A stretch of 64,000 nucleotides of DNA from Coptis chinensis (lineage: Eukaryota; Streptophyta; Magnoliopsida; Ranunculales; Ranunculaceae). Below are positions 45,573-56,067 of the stretch, piece by piece; the stretch's first letter is position 1; each line of letters opens with the position of its first letter. The notes beneath the pieces were generated by a model, which was not told the DNA's origin, made no database searches, and was given only the letters and a program-made list of their open reading frames with translations. The DNA is taken from contig CM027384.1 of NCBI GenBank assembly GCA_015680905.1, positions 68,145,001 to 68,209,000 of the forward strand, read 5' to 3'. A program made the position numbers and the translations under genes.

Positions 45573-45705
45573 TGTGCAATTTTGATTTAATATTTAACCA
45601 AGATATTAATATCTACACATATTTGAAATTTTTGAAAATTAAAAATTTATTTTTGAAACAATTAAAATTTCAACAAAATAAATATAATAATTTAGATTGC
45701 AACTT

Positions 45706-46050
45706 TACATGTGTATTATATACGTGCATAGTAGTGTTTGCCCGTATGTTATACACATGCGTAATGATGTGTGCATGTGTGGTATACACATACATAGTAG
45801 TGTTTACATGTGTGTTATACACATGCTTAGTGGTGTTTTCATGTGTGTTATACACACATATATAATTATACACATGCTTAGTGGTGTTTGCATATTCGTT
45901 GTACACATGCTTAGTGGTGTGTGCATATTTGTTGTACACATATATAGTGGTGTTTGCATGTATGTTGTACACATGCAGTGCATGTCACACATGCATCGTA
46001 TTGTTTGCATGTGTACAATATACATACATAGTAGTGTTTGCATGTATATC
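45706..46050. repeat. 36-bp minisatellite, about nine units
   Basis: Diverged units of the form TAGTGGTGTTTGCATGTGTG plus TTATACACATGC. Each unit holds an inverted pair (GCATGTGT and ACACATGC), so single strands can form hairpins. The period is a multiple of three and lacks stops in several frames on both strands, which produces spurious ORFs. Confidence 0.9.
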
Positions 46051-47285
46051 GAACTACTACTCCAAACTTAAAAATATCATTGACGACGTATAACAATATC
46101 AAAATCGAGATAAATCACATGATTGATTAACACAAGATTCGAGGATTTGAAAAAGAAATTCAATTGTTGTTCAATTGCTTGTCGAATTGTCGATGCTGAA
46201 ATCAACCCAATTATTCTTCAATTATCAATAATCTAGAATTGAAAAGTGAAAAAATAGATTGCAAAGTGAGAAAAGTGTTTGTCATGAGAGAATAGATGTT
46301 TTCTCATAGTTTTAATCCCTAATCACAACACACAAATCAACTAGCTCAAAGATAGAAACAACTAGATCTCAAAAAAATTTACAACTTTTTAGTCGGAGAT
46401 TTTTTTTGCTAGATAGAGAAAAATATAGATGTTTTCTCATATCTTAAATCACAACACAAGTTCACAACACACAAATCAGCTAGCTCAAATATAGAAACAA
46501 CTAGATCTTAAAAATATTTTACAAGTTTTTAGTTGCAGTTTTTTTTTTTTTTTGCTAGATGGAGAAGGTCATAATTGGTATTAAACAAAAGTAAACTGAT
46601 GACGTCAGCCCAAAAATGTCATAAAACTGAAATTATTAATGATAGCTACTGATGTCAGCCCGTTTTTGTCCTAAAACTGAAATTACTGTTCATCTGGGCC
46701 TAAAACCGAAATTCTTGGTCAATTTATGTGTTTGGGCCTAAATTTATAATCCATGAAAGAGAACCTCAGATCAAGAAGGGACCTTCAGGCCCATTTTCAT
46801 CCGATATTTTCAACTCATTTCACGTCTCCAACGGCTACTGTAGCACACATGAGGACGAAACTAGGGGCTCACTCTCGGCCCCCTTGTCACTAGTTAATGG
46901 CCATGCTCCACCCCAGTTCATATGGAAGTCTTGGAATCAGAGAAATGGTGCAAATTCAAGGTGAAACAAAGTAGGAGAGCAATGTTTTTTGGGGTATTAC
47001 TCACAGTGAGAGTGGAATTAATGGCCATATATGCGTCGATGTTTAATGTGGGAGAGATGGCAAGCAGACTTTATAGTTGCCAAACAAATGAAGATTTCAC
47101 TTATTGGATCAAGTTTATGGTGGTACCGATTGTTAGGAATCTGGGGCTGTCTTCTCATATGGGGAGAATGGGTTTGGAGAAACTTTTCGGTGATTTGTCC
47201 AAGGATAACAGTGAAGCACATACGCAAGCGGAGGTTGATATTAGAGTTTAACAAGAGGTTGTACTAAGGGAGGCGGATGACTTAA
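46051..47285 (+). other. Region upstream of the LINE ORF2, unassigned
   Basis: A ~133-bp direct repeat lies at about 46297-46425 and 46430-46560 (shared GATGTTTTCTCATA, CACAACACACAAATCA, AGAAACAACTAGATCT, TTTTTTTGCTAGAT). Next, TGATGTCAGCCC/TGACGTCAGCCC with TAAAACTGAAATTA is repeated near 46600-46685. 46,728-47,270 has open stretches that could be the end of LINE ORF1 (RKRRLILEF just before ORF2), without a firm match. Confidence 0.4.
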
Positions 47286-47594
47286 ATGCCGATTAAACTG
47301 GTCTCATGGAATGTAATTAAGGGAGCTGGCTAATTTAACAACTTGTAATAACATACAGATAATTATGGAGGAACACAAGCCTTCTGTTCTTCTTCTACAT
47401 GAGACAAAAATGGGGGGAAATACCAAATCCGTTGCTTGAAGATTTGTGGTGGCATCCATGGAAATTTACTTGTCTTCCTGCAATTGGATTCTCCGGGGGC
47501 ATATTAATAGCATGGGATTATATTCATATGTTATAGAGGTAGGTTTAGTAGGTAACATGTTGCCAGATGCTTATACTTCAACATTAGAATGTAG
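47286..47594 (+). pseudogene. LINE endonuclease, N-terminal part
   Basis: MPIKLVSWNVIKGAG is the start of an L1 apurinic-type endonuclease (catalytic Asn in SWN). IMEEHKPSVLLLHETKMGG holds the catalytic Glu in ETK, and FSGGILIAWD is the next landmark, in shifted frames. Broken at 47595 by a hAT MITE. Confidence 0.75.
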
Positions 47595-48415
47595 TAGGGG
47601 TGGGAATTTGGCCCTAACGACCCTAACCCCGCCCTGACCGACCCGACCCTAAGCCCTATAAAGCCCTCACAGAGTTTAGGGCAGGACCGACCCGACCCTA
47701 AGGCCTTCTAGGGCAGGGCTAGGGCTAGGGCTAAAGTTCTGAAACATAGGCCCGACCCTAATTCAGCCCTAACCAAGCCCTAGTAGTTTCACATTTTCAC
47801 TATAAATACACGTACCATAATTGTCCAACTCTTTGTTAAATATTTTAAATTAAAATAACATTGTCCTTTGTAATTTATCACTTACACCCAAGGGTACTTT
47901 TAATAACTTGTCTTATATAACAAAAACTTGTTAACCTATCTAGCAGCCATGAAGAACAATGAGCACTAGCCTAATAAAAAAATAAGACTTTATTCCTTTG
48001 ATCATAAAATCAAAGTCTAGAACTTATTATTCTCAATTTATTTTCCCACTTACTTCTTATAAATTATATTTTTATTCTCATCCAAGCCAAGTCTAGAACT
48101 AAAGGTTTTCGGCCCACACCATTAAAGCTTAAATACGAGCGTAAATTTGTAACACGTAAACAAAAAAACAACCTTTGTCCGAAAAATGGCATTTGTAAAA
48201 CGGAATAAAAATATAGGCCCGGCCCCTAAAACCCGCCCTAAAGCCTTTAAAGAGGGCTTAGGGTAGGGTCAAGGGCTTGAGATTTAGACTTGTGACCCGG
48301 CCCGACCGACTCTATGTTGACTTTAGGGGCCGGGCCTAATTCAACCTTTAATATCTAAAAGACTTTTAAATGTTTAGGGCCGGGCTAGCCCAACCCGGCC
48401 CATTGCCCACCCCTA
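47595..48415. mobile_element. hAT-type MITE 1
   Basis: TAGGGGTGGG at the left and CCCACCCCTA at the right are inverted ends; GAATGTAG (47587-47594 and 48416-48423) is an 8-bp target duplication, the hAT length. The ends are rich in GCCCTAA/CCGACCC words and the middle is AT-rich. No transposase. Confidence 0.9.
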
Positions 48416-48423
48416 GAATGTAG

Positions 48424-48738
48424 TGTGATAGTGGATGGTTTCTCTTAGCTTATGACTAGTGTATATGGTCCGATGATGATGCTTTAAGAAGTATTTTCTT
48501 AGAGGAACTGGAAGATGTAAGGGCATGGTCACCTTTTCCTTGGTGTTTAGGAGGAAATTTTAACCTGTGGAGATTCGGTTATGAAAGAGCTAGAGGGTGC
48601 ATAATTTCTAATTCAATGAAGCTGTTTGATGAGTTTGTGTCTAGAAATGGCCTTTTGGACTATCCTTTGAGTGGTGAACTTTACACATGGTCATATTGCA
48701 GAAGTTGTAACCATACCGATAGATTTCTTACTTATTTG
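48424..48738 (+). pseudogene. LINE endonuclease, middle part
   Basis: RSIFLEELEDVRAWSPFPWC then LGGNFNLWRFGYERARGC (the GDFN motif of L1 endonucleases with Asp replaced by Asn), NGLLDYPLSGELYTWSYCRS and TDRFLTYL (DRFL landmark). Broken at 48739 by MITE 3. Confidence 0.8.
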
Positions 48739-50012
48739 CAATGTTATCAGACCTAGCCCGGGCTTTAACCTGGAAAAGGGACTGGGTCACTGGGTTGGCG
48801 GTTCAACCAGTGGGTTAGACTGGGTTACTGGGTTACTGGGTTGAACCGCACAAATAAATATATATAATTATATAGGTTGTTCTATGTACATTAAAATTAC
48901 TTTTCCTCCAATGGATAGAGTGCATGGTGTTTTCACGAGAATCTAGGGGTGTTAAAATGGCCCTCAAACCCCAGCCCGCCCGCCTTGACCCGGCCCATGG
49001 GCTGAAAAACCCCTCAAAATGAAGCCCTCACACATTTGTGGGATGGGCCTACCCGGCCCTCAAGCCTTTAAGGGGAGGGTAAGGGCCTAGATTTTGAAAC
49101 TTAAGCCCTCCTTTAAGCCCGGCCCTCATTAGGCCCTCAACATTTATTACATATATTTTAATAAATTTTTTTACAATATATTTCATTTTAGCATTAATAT
49201 GCTAAAAATCACTTAAAAGAACGTTTATCTATTAAGTTTGCCAACCTTATAATTTCATTATAATATTTTATGAAATGAATTTAACTGATCTTAATTGACT
49301 AATACAACTTTAACAAGTTTTTTTTAGTAGTTTGAAGGTTTAATTGTGAAGTGCATTCGATTTTATCATTTTTAACAAATGTTTCTAAATTTATTTTGTA
49401 AATCAAATGTATAACATAGTATCCGTCCCTCACGTTTGGCCCTCAAGCCCAGCCCTTCAAGCCCTCTCGAGAGGGTTGAGGGCGGTAAAGGCTTCGAGAT
49501 TTAAGACCGGCCGACCCGGCCCCTCGAGATAAATGAGGGTAGGGCTGGCCCGGCCCTCAAAACATGAGGGCTTCATTGTTTGAGGGCCCGGCCCGACCCA
49601 TTTGACACCACTACGAGAACCCAAGGTTCAATCCCACCCAGCAACACTTTACTAGTTTTTAAATGCTTTATTTTGTTAACTTTCAAATACTGTACATATA
49701 ATTTAAGACCCAACACCTATCATAACAAGTTGTTGGCATTAATGGTTGGTTAGTCAATCCGCCATATGAGGGAATGAGGTTCGACTCTGCACTTGAACCA
49801 AAAGTTTTTAGATTTCCAAGTGTAGCAGCTCGGTCTGGTTCAGTGGTAAACCGGCCGAGTTTGCTGGGTTTAATTAAAAACTGCATGAGTCAACTGGGTT
49901 TGAACTGGGCCAACTGCACAAACGATCCAATAATCAACCCAACCCGGATGGGAGACCGGTTTATCGATTTATTGGGTTAACCCACCGGGCCAGGCCGGGT
50001 ATGATAACACTG
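48739..50012. mobile_element. hAT-type MITE 3, carrying MITE 2
   Basis: Ends CAATGTTATCAGAC and GTATGATAACACTG are inverted; CTTATTTG (48731-48738 and 50013-50020) is the 8-bp duplication. Near both ends it is rich in ACTGGGTT, GGGTTAACCC and CGGTTCAACC words. Without the nested MITE 2 and its duplication it would be about 596 bp. Ends beginning CA(A/G)TGTTATCA are of hAT type. Confidence 0.85.
48944..49613. mobile_element. hAT-type MITE 2, nested in MITE 3
   Basis: Ends TAGGGGTGTTAAA and TTTGACACCACTA; flanks CGAGAATC (48936-48943) and CGAGAACC (49614-49621) are an 8-bp duplication with one mismatch. Interior rich in GCCCTCA and CCCGGCCC near the ends, AT-rich in the middle, much like MITE 1 in design but not in sequence. 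Confidence 0.85.
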
Positions 50013-50268
50013 CTTATTTGGACTAGGATGATCATTTTCCACATGAAAAGGAGGTAGCACTTACTTTTTGGATCATAGAGTTATCGCTTTAGATTATACT
50101 CACTGTAAAAACGGCCCTTCTCATTTTAGATTTGAATTGATGTGGTTCGAGGATAGTAATCTAATCAATCTCATGGAAGGATGGGGGTTGTCATTTTCAT
50201 TTGAAGGGACCCCAAGCTTCATATGGTGGTAAAAAATCAAGGAGTTGAAAAAGAAGTTAAAGGCATGG
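50013..50268 (+). pseudogene. LINE endonuclease, C-terminal part
   Basis: After DHFPHEKEV-like text, LDHRVIALDYTH stands where the SDHxP histidine motif should be, then SHFRFELMWFEDSNLINLM and GWGLSFSFEGTPSFIWW, a TAA, and KELKKKLKAW. The next residues (NKECFG) come only after the 3.8-kb LTR insertion. Confidence 0.75.
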
Positions 50269-53200
50269 TGTCACACCCCAAATTTTCAGAAAATTAAAAA
50301 TAGGGAATTATCCACACCCTATTCCATCTTCTGAAAATCCAGGATGAAACAAAATCCTAATAACCCATTATCAACGACAATATTAAAATATGGGATCAAA
50401 TTAAAACCAAACGAACAACTCTTAATGTACAAATTCAAGAATTTACTAAACCACTCTATTACATCTGTTTCAAATCAAGATTTTATATTTCATAAAACTT
50501 ATACCAGTAAGACTCCAAGAGCGAATCCCAATTAAGCGTCTTCATCCGCTGCATTCCACCATCTATGTTCCCAAGAACACACCCACGTTGCAAAACAAAG
50601 AAAACATGGGTCAACAAATTGAATTTGCTGGTATGAGTAAGACTGAAAATATAAAATAGTTTCATACTTTAATTATTCAAACAACACTTTATATGTACCC
50701 ATAACTTAACCATTCTCAGCTTGGAAGACAGGTAGTTCCGTCATTTCAACCGGCATAGTTTCTTCCCAAGCAAGTCATCCATTATATTAACTCATTATAA
50801 TAACTTAGTAATTGAATTAAATCTTACTGATATCCACTGCTGTATAAGGGTAGGACAGCATCCCTGCACAAAATATATCACCCCACCATATCAATTATAT
50901 CACGTTAACAATATTTACATTCCTTCATAAGAAATCATATGTATCATATCATAATACACAACCAATCATATCCAATAACTCGCTCATACATAAAACCAAT
51001 ATTTTTCTTTAAAACCACTCGTCTATTTATGAGAACGAGAAGAATCACAACCAGGGAGTACATTCATCCCTCGTGAGTATCAACTCACACAAACCACATA
51101 AACATTTCTCATAAGAAATCATATACATCATAATATATAAATATTCATATGCAATAACTTCATCACACGTAAAATCAATATTTTACTTTGTTTATTAATT
51201 ATCTCGTTGACTCCTTTATTAAAAGACACAGCCCAACCTTTAGTTCCTACTACTCCACGATTTGCACTACACACATTTGCCAAATCACACATATCCGTGT
51301 GCCTCACTCACACCGAGTACCACTACAAGACATATGTCCCAAGCGGGGATATCGCCTCCAGGAAACATATTTTCATTTTGTAAACTCGTAACTTGTGAGT
51401 CACAGCCATCTCTGGGCTTCCCATACACACAATCACAAAGCCTCTTTTGGGCATAACAAAATATCAGGTCATTCATGGCACATTCAATGAATACCTTGGG
51501 TCATTCCCGCCACATTCAAGGAATATCCATCATAACACTAACAGGTCATTCATGGCACATTCAATGAATATCTTGGGTCATTCCCGCCACATTCAAGGAA
51601 TACCCATTATAATACTAACAGGTCATTCATGGCACATTCAATGAATACCTTGGGTCATTCCCGCCACATTCAAGGAATACCCACCTACATTCCCGTACAT
51701 TCAAGGAATACAACCAACCCGCAAGGCGAATGCCTTAGTTCCTCTCTAAGGCGGCTTTTCACATGATATTATTAGTCATAAACATTTCATTTCTTTTCAT
51801 CAAAGAGGCGTGGAGAGATCTAAAGATGTAGGCGACACATTAAATTTTCACCAGACACTTTTACACCGGATTTTAACACTCAAGAGTTCTCAGTTATTAT
51901 AATATTTTTATTATAAAACAAACATCGTCTCAAACAATAATTCATTGCTAAAGATTCCAAATGCAATAACTAATCAACTCACCTCATTATCAATTATATA
52001 AATCTTAGACATCAAAAAGTTCAATCAGAAATAACGTATTAGTTAAATGTCTCGAGAATACATTTTAAACAACCACAATCACGTACACAATTAAGTACTA
52101 ATATTGTACACATATAGTTATCACAATAACTAATAACTAATAACTAATATATAATATAGTATAGTGTAATGGTTGCACTTTTGCTCAAAGCTGCTTACGT
52201 ATCCAAATCTTTCAAGATTGGAATCAAGCATTCGTAGTTCTTATCAGCCACATAGTCAATGCTTTAGTTTTTCCTATATTCATCCAAATGATATGTAACT
52301 TAATTATTTAGAAACTAGGATATGTAGACATACTTTTTCATGTATAACTCGAAGTCCCAACCTCAGCCCATCTAAAAGAAAACTTAAGTTGAAAATGGTA
52401 AAAATCCTAATTTCAGTAAATTGGATTTCTGACGGACTATCTTCCGAATAGAACAACTCTTTCCACAGGTGTCCAAATACAATGAGGCTTTTTGTGTTGA
52501 AAAGCTAACACAAAGAACTTATTTTTTATGTTTTACAAAAATACTCAATCTCATTCTAAGTATACTAAAACTTGGTTAGAACACAGTGCATAAAAACTGA
52601 TTTCTGATGCACTGTTTTCTGCTAGTCAAACTTCCAGACATCATATCTACCTCCACAGACCTTGGAATATGATGAGGCTAATTGAGTTAGAAAGGAGACT
52701 TATAAAACTCACCTTTTCATGTTTTACAAAAACTCTAACTCTCCCCCTAGATTTATGCAATTTGTGATCAAACCCTATGCAGAAAACTATTTTCTGACGA
52801 ATAGAATTTCTAACGCATATAATTGTCGAGGTCATATCTTTTCTGTCACTCATCCAAATTAAGTGAGGCTCACTGCGTCAGATAAAAGACTCTCTAAGGT
52901 TTTATTAGGTTTTGGTTTCACACAAATCTACAAAGTATAGTGTCCTATACATTTCCTACAATGCAACATATCCAGAATATGTGCACAAACAGTTATCATA
53001 TATTGAAGTCAGTTTTCATAATCTTAAACATGAGTATGAACTTGGGTCAAATTATGAGGTTGTACCTCTGTAAGTCTTTATTCTAATGGTTTTGGAATCA
53101 ACACAAAAGAGTAAATATTTTATTTTATATGATTTTATTACTACAGACTGCTCAGTTTCAGTCCCAGTTTTTTCTTAAGACTTCAACTTAAATTTCAGTA

Positions 53201-54112
53201 TGCAAAACGACTAGATATGAAATTTTACAAAACATGAAAGTTGTAGATATGCGTGTCTAGAGTAGACAGGCGTTAGATTCATATCAAAAAGATAAAAAAC
53301 GAATTTGCTATGATTAAATTACTAAGAACAGTTCTGAAATTCTAAAAATCAAAACCCTATAACACGAATCCAATGACTTCACATCATTCAAAACAATTGC
53401 AGGCCTATATAATACTACCAATCAATCAATAAGCACATGGTTTACTCACTACCGTATACAAGTACTCCTGAACACAACAACAGCTATATATCAAAGCTAA
53501 ACTTTTGGTGCCAGTAACTTAATATACCGACAGTCTCTGATTAAACAAATAATTTCGATCTTAAAGTTCAATATCATTATAAAGAATTAAATTCGCAACT
53601 AATCTAAACCATAATAATAAATCAATTATATGAAAATAAGGTTTAGACTACTCACCCGGAATTGAATTTGCAAAAGAATACCCATATATGCTTCCTTTTC
53701 TCCAATCTATTTCTTCTTCTTCCCCTTCTCTTTATTTCTTTCAATCAAAAATATTCTTTTTAATGGAGGCTAGGGTTTTGTTTTTGAATAATGAGATTTT
53801 TACAGAGGAAATTCGCAGGTATTGTTTATTCAATGTTTTAAGTCTGTTTAAGTTAACCTATGGGATTCAAATGGGTCTAAAAACACCCAAGGTCCATACC
53901 TATATGAATGAGTAAATTTTAACAATGTTTTCAAGCCCAAAAATGATTCTAAAATACCCACACAAGTTCTAACAAACAATTCATGTAAAAACAATTTTGA
54001 AAAAATCAACAACAACCAAACAAATTCTAGAACAAGCTAGAATTCATAATATAATAGTTATTTTCAATTCAAATAATGTAATTTATGTTGTTTAAAAATT
54101 GGGGTTGTTATA
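50269..54112 (-). repeat. Solo LTR of the long-LTR family (copy A)
   Basis: 3844 bp with ends TGTCACACCCCAAATTTTC and AAATTGGGGTTGTTATA and the 5-bp duplication CATGG (50264-50268, 54113-54117). Its text matches, in diverged form, the LTRs of element B (56068-63362): the blocks AACACACCCACGTTGC, AATTTGCTGGTATGAGTA, ACCATTCTCAGCTTGGAAG and CATTCATGGCACATTCAATG. With no interior and no second LTR, it is a solo LTR, the product of recombination between two LTRs. Orientation - by analogy with B. ORFs inside are short and unrelated. Confidence 0.75.
51465..51690. repeat. 77-bp tandem repeat in solo LTR A
   Basis: Three units start at 51465, 51542 and 51619, each with CAGGTCATTCATGGCACATT, CAATGAATA and GGGTCATTCCCGCCACATTC. 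Related, more scattered units occur in both LTRs of element B (57,105-57,400 and 61,440-61,730). ATTCAT...ATGAAT inside each unit is an inverted pair. Confidence 0.9.
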
Positions 54113-55112
54113 CATGGAACAAAGAATGTTTTGGGAGAGTTGACTTACTCATTAAGGGTAAGTCCCAAGAGATTGACGACTTAGACCGCAAAGAGGAAAC
54201 CTGTGCTTTGACCCCAGAAGAAGAGGCACATCATGCAAATCTCAAATGTGAACTAAAAGAGTTTATGAGGAGAGAAGAGATATCTTGGTGTCAGAAATCA
54301 AGAACCAAATATTTCATGGAGGGAAAGGACAACACCATTTTTTTCTACAAGATTGCAAATACCATGGCCAAAACTAATTCCATTAATAGTTTGCTTATTA
54401 GGGAGACAGAGGTGAGTGATAAAGCTTGCATTAGAGAGCACATTGTAGAATTTTATGAAAACTTATATTCGGAGGATCCTTTAATAAGACTAGAACTTGA
54501 TGGACTGGATTTCAGCACCATCTCGGAGGAACAAGCAGTAAACTTAGAAGTCAATTTTACTGAAGAAGAGGTTTTGATGGCTATTAATGCGTTGGGAAGT
54601 GACAAATCTCCTAGGCCCGATGGTTTTCAGATGGCTGTTTTTAGGAAGTGTTGGCATTTTTTCAAAGACGACATCATGGCTGTGGTGAAAGAGTTTCAAG
54701 ATCAGGAAACATTGGATAAGAGAAACAATTCTACTTTCATCACACTCATCCCAAAAAAGAATGGCACTCTTTCTCTTAAGGATTATCGTCCAATCAGTCT
54801 AGTCTATAAGGTGATATCAAAAGTACTTATAGCTTCCAGAATTCGAGATGTCCTACTGTCTATTATCTTGCATCAACAAAGTGCTTTTGTTGGCGGGAGA
54901 CAGATCCTTGATGGTCCTTTAATAGTGAATGAATGCATTGATACTTACTTAAAGAACAAGAAGAACGGTGTCTTGTGCAAGGTTGACATCATGAAAGCTT
55001 ACAACCATGTTAATTAGGCATTTCTTGATTATTTGCTTAGGAGGATGGGTTTTGGGGATAAATATAGGAAGTGGATATGAACTGTCTCACTACATCTTCC
55101 TTCTCTGTGTTA
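54113..55112 (+). pseudogene. LINE reverse transcriptase, N-terminal half
   Basis: Opens WNKECFGRVD after the insertion; EISWCQKSRTKYFMEGKDNT and FFYKIANTMAKTNSI are the usual linker; the RT begins at DKSPRPDGFQMAVFRKCW, then STFITLIPKKNGTLSLKDYR, PISLVYKVISKVLIASRI, HQQSAFVGGRQILDG and CKVDIMKAYNHV (first catalytic Asp kept; the usual KAYDHV has Asn here). A TAG at 55015 replaces Trp. MGFGDKYRKWI follows in frame, then a TGA. Sequence becomes an (AT)n run at about 55113. Confidence 0.9.
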
Positions 55113-55113
55113 G

Positions 55114-55155
<42 letters not shown>
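55113..55155. repeat. (AT)n microsatellite
   Basis: About 43 bases of AT repeats directly left of the foldback MITE; a shorter TATATATATA lies at its right. The RT segment with the RQGDP-type motif, expected here, is missing. Confidence 0.9.
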
Positions 55156-55157
<2 letters not shown>

Positions 55158-55161
55158 ATCA

Positions 55162-55549
55162 TTCTCTAAAAAGTAGCTACTTAAGTTAACTTAAAATAAG
55201 TACGTAGATAAAACTTCACCTAGAAAATTAATTCAAACCTACTGTTTTGTGGAGATGATATACCCACTATAAATATCATCTCCCTAAAATTTCAGCTCAT
55301 TTGGAAAACTCTAACACTGGCAAAACATTATTGCAAAAACTAGACATTTCTGGACTATTAGATTTCTTTTTAAAGATTACAACAATTTTTATCTATGTTA
55401 GAGTTTCCAAATGAGCTGAAATTTTGTGGAGATGATCTTTATAGTAAGTGCTTCATAACCACAAAAAATTAGGCTTGAATTCATTTTATAGGTGAAATTT
55501 TACCTACATACTTATTTTAAGTTAACTTAAGTAGCTACTTTTTAGAGAA
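55162..55549. mobile_element. Foldback MITE with near full-length inverted arms
   Basis: The first 41 bases (from TTCTCTAAAAAGTAGC) are an exact inverted copy of the last 41, and similarity continues inwards over about 170-190 bases (for example AAATTTCAGCTCATTTGG on the left, CCAAATGAGCTGAAATTT on the right), leaving a short loop. No ORF. Flanks are AT repeats, so the target duplication cannot be read. Confidence 0.9.
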
Positions 55550-55557
55550 CTTATATA

Positions 55558-56067
55558 TATATCCCTTTCTCTTTAATGTCATTATGGAACTTTCTCAGCT
55601 AGCAATCAAAGCAATGAATTTGGGATACATTAGGGGTTTTAAACTTGCTATTAATGGGCCGGAGATTGTACGTAGTGCTTCAATTTGCAGACGACACATT
55701 GTTTTTTATCGAAGCATCAATTTCACAATATTGCTTGTGGTTAAGTCTGTCCTCCTGATTTTTTAGGCGGTTTCCGGCTAAAAGTCAAATATGGCAAAAA
55801 CTTCTCTTCTTGCAGTTGGTAAGGTCAAAAAAATTGAAGGCTTAGCAAGGACGTACTTTGGGTTGCGAGGTTGGAAAACTATTATGTCGATACCTCGAAC
55901 TGGCATTAGGTGCATCCGGCCTACAAAAGTAAAGTTGTGTGGGATCTAGTGATTGAAACGGTGCAACGAAGATTGGGTGGTTGGAGGCAGAAACTTCTCT
56001 CCAAAGGGGCAAGATTAATTCTAGCACGAAGTGTCTTCTCCAGCCTACCAATATATTTTATGTCTCT
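55558..56067 (+). pseudogene. LINE reverse transcriptase, C-terminal half
   Basis: PFLFNVIMELSQLAIKAMN and GYIRGFKLAINGPEIV, then in a shifted frame LQFADDTLFFIEASIS: the catalytic FADD box at 55684-55695 is intact. After further shifts come KSKVVWDLVIETVQRRLGGW, RQKLLSKGARLILARSVF and SSLPIYFMSL. Interrupted at 56068 inside codon Leu by the LTR of element B. Confidence 0.85.

Noticed and set aside
45697-46093. Several overlapping ORFs of 60-124 codons on both strands
   Set aside because: They come from a 36-bp minisatellite whose period is a multiple of three; the translated text is a simple repeat.
47595-48415. CCCTAA-like words suggesting an interstitial telomere repeat
   Set aside because: The words are irregular (GCCCTAA, CCGACCC, CCCTGA) and lie inside a bounded hAT MITE with inverted ends and an 8-bp duplication.
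51465-51690. Evenly spaced repeats that look CRISPR-like
   Set aside because: Plant nuclear DNA, only three units, and the intervening sequence is itself repeated, so there are no variable spacers. It is an LTR tandem repeat.
50269-54112. DNA transposon with ends TGTCACACCCC / GGGGTTGTTATA
   Set aside because: The 5-bp duplication, the related two-LTR element B with a tRNA-Met primer site, and the lack of transposase favour a solo LTR.
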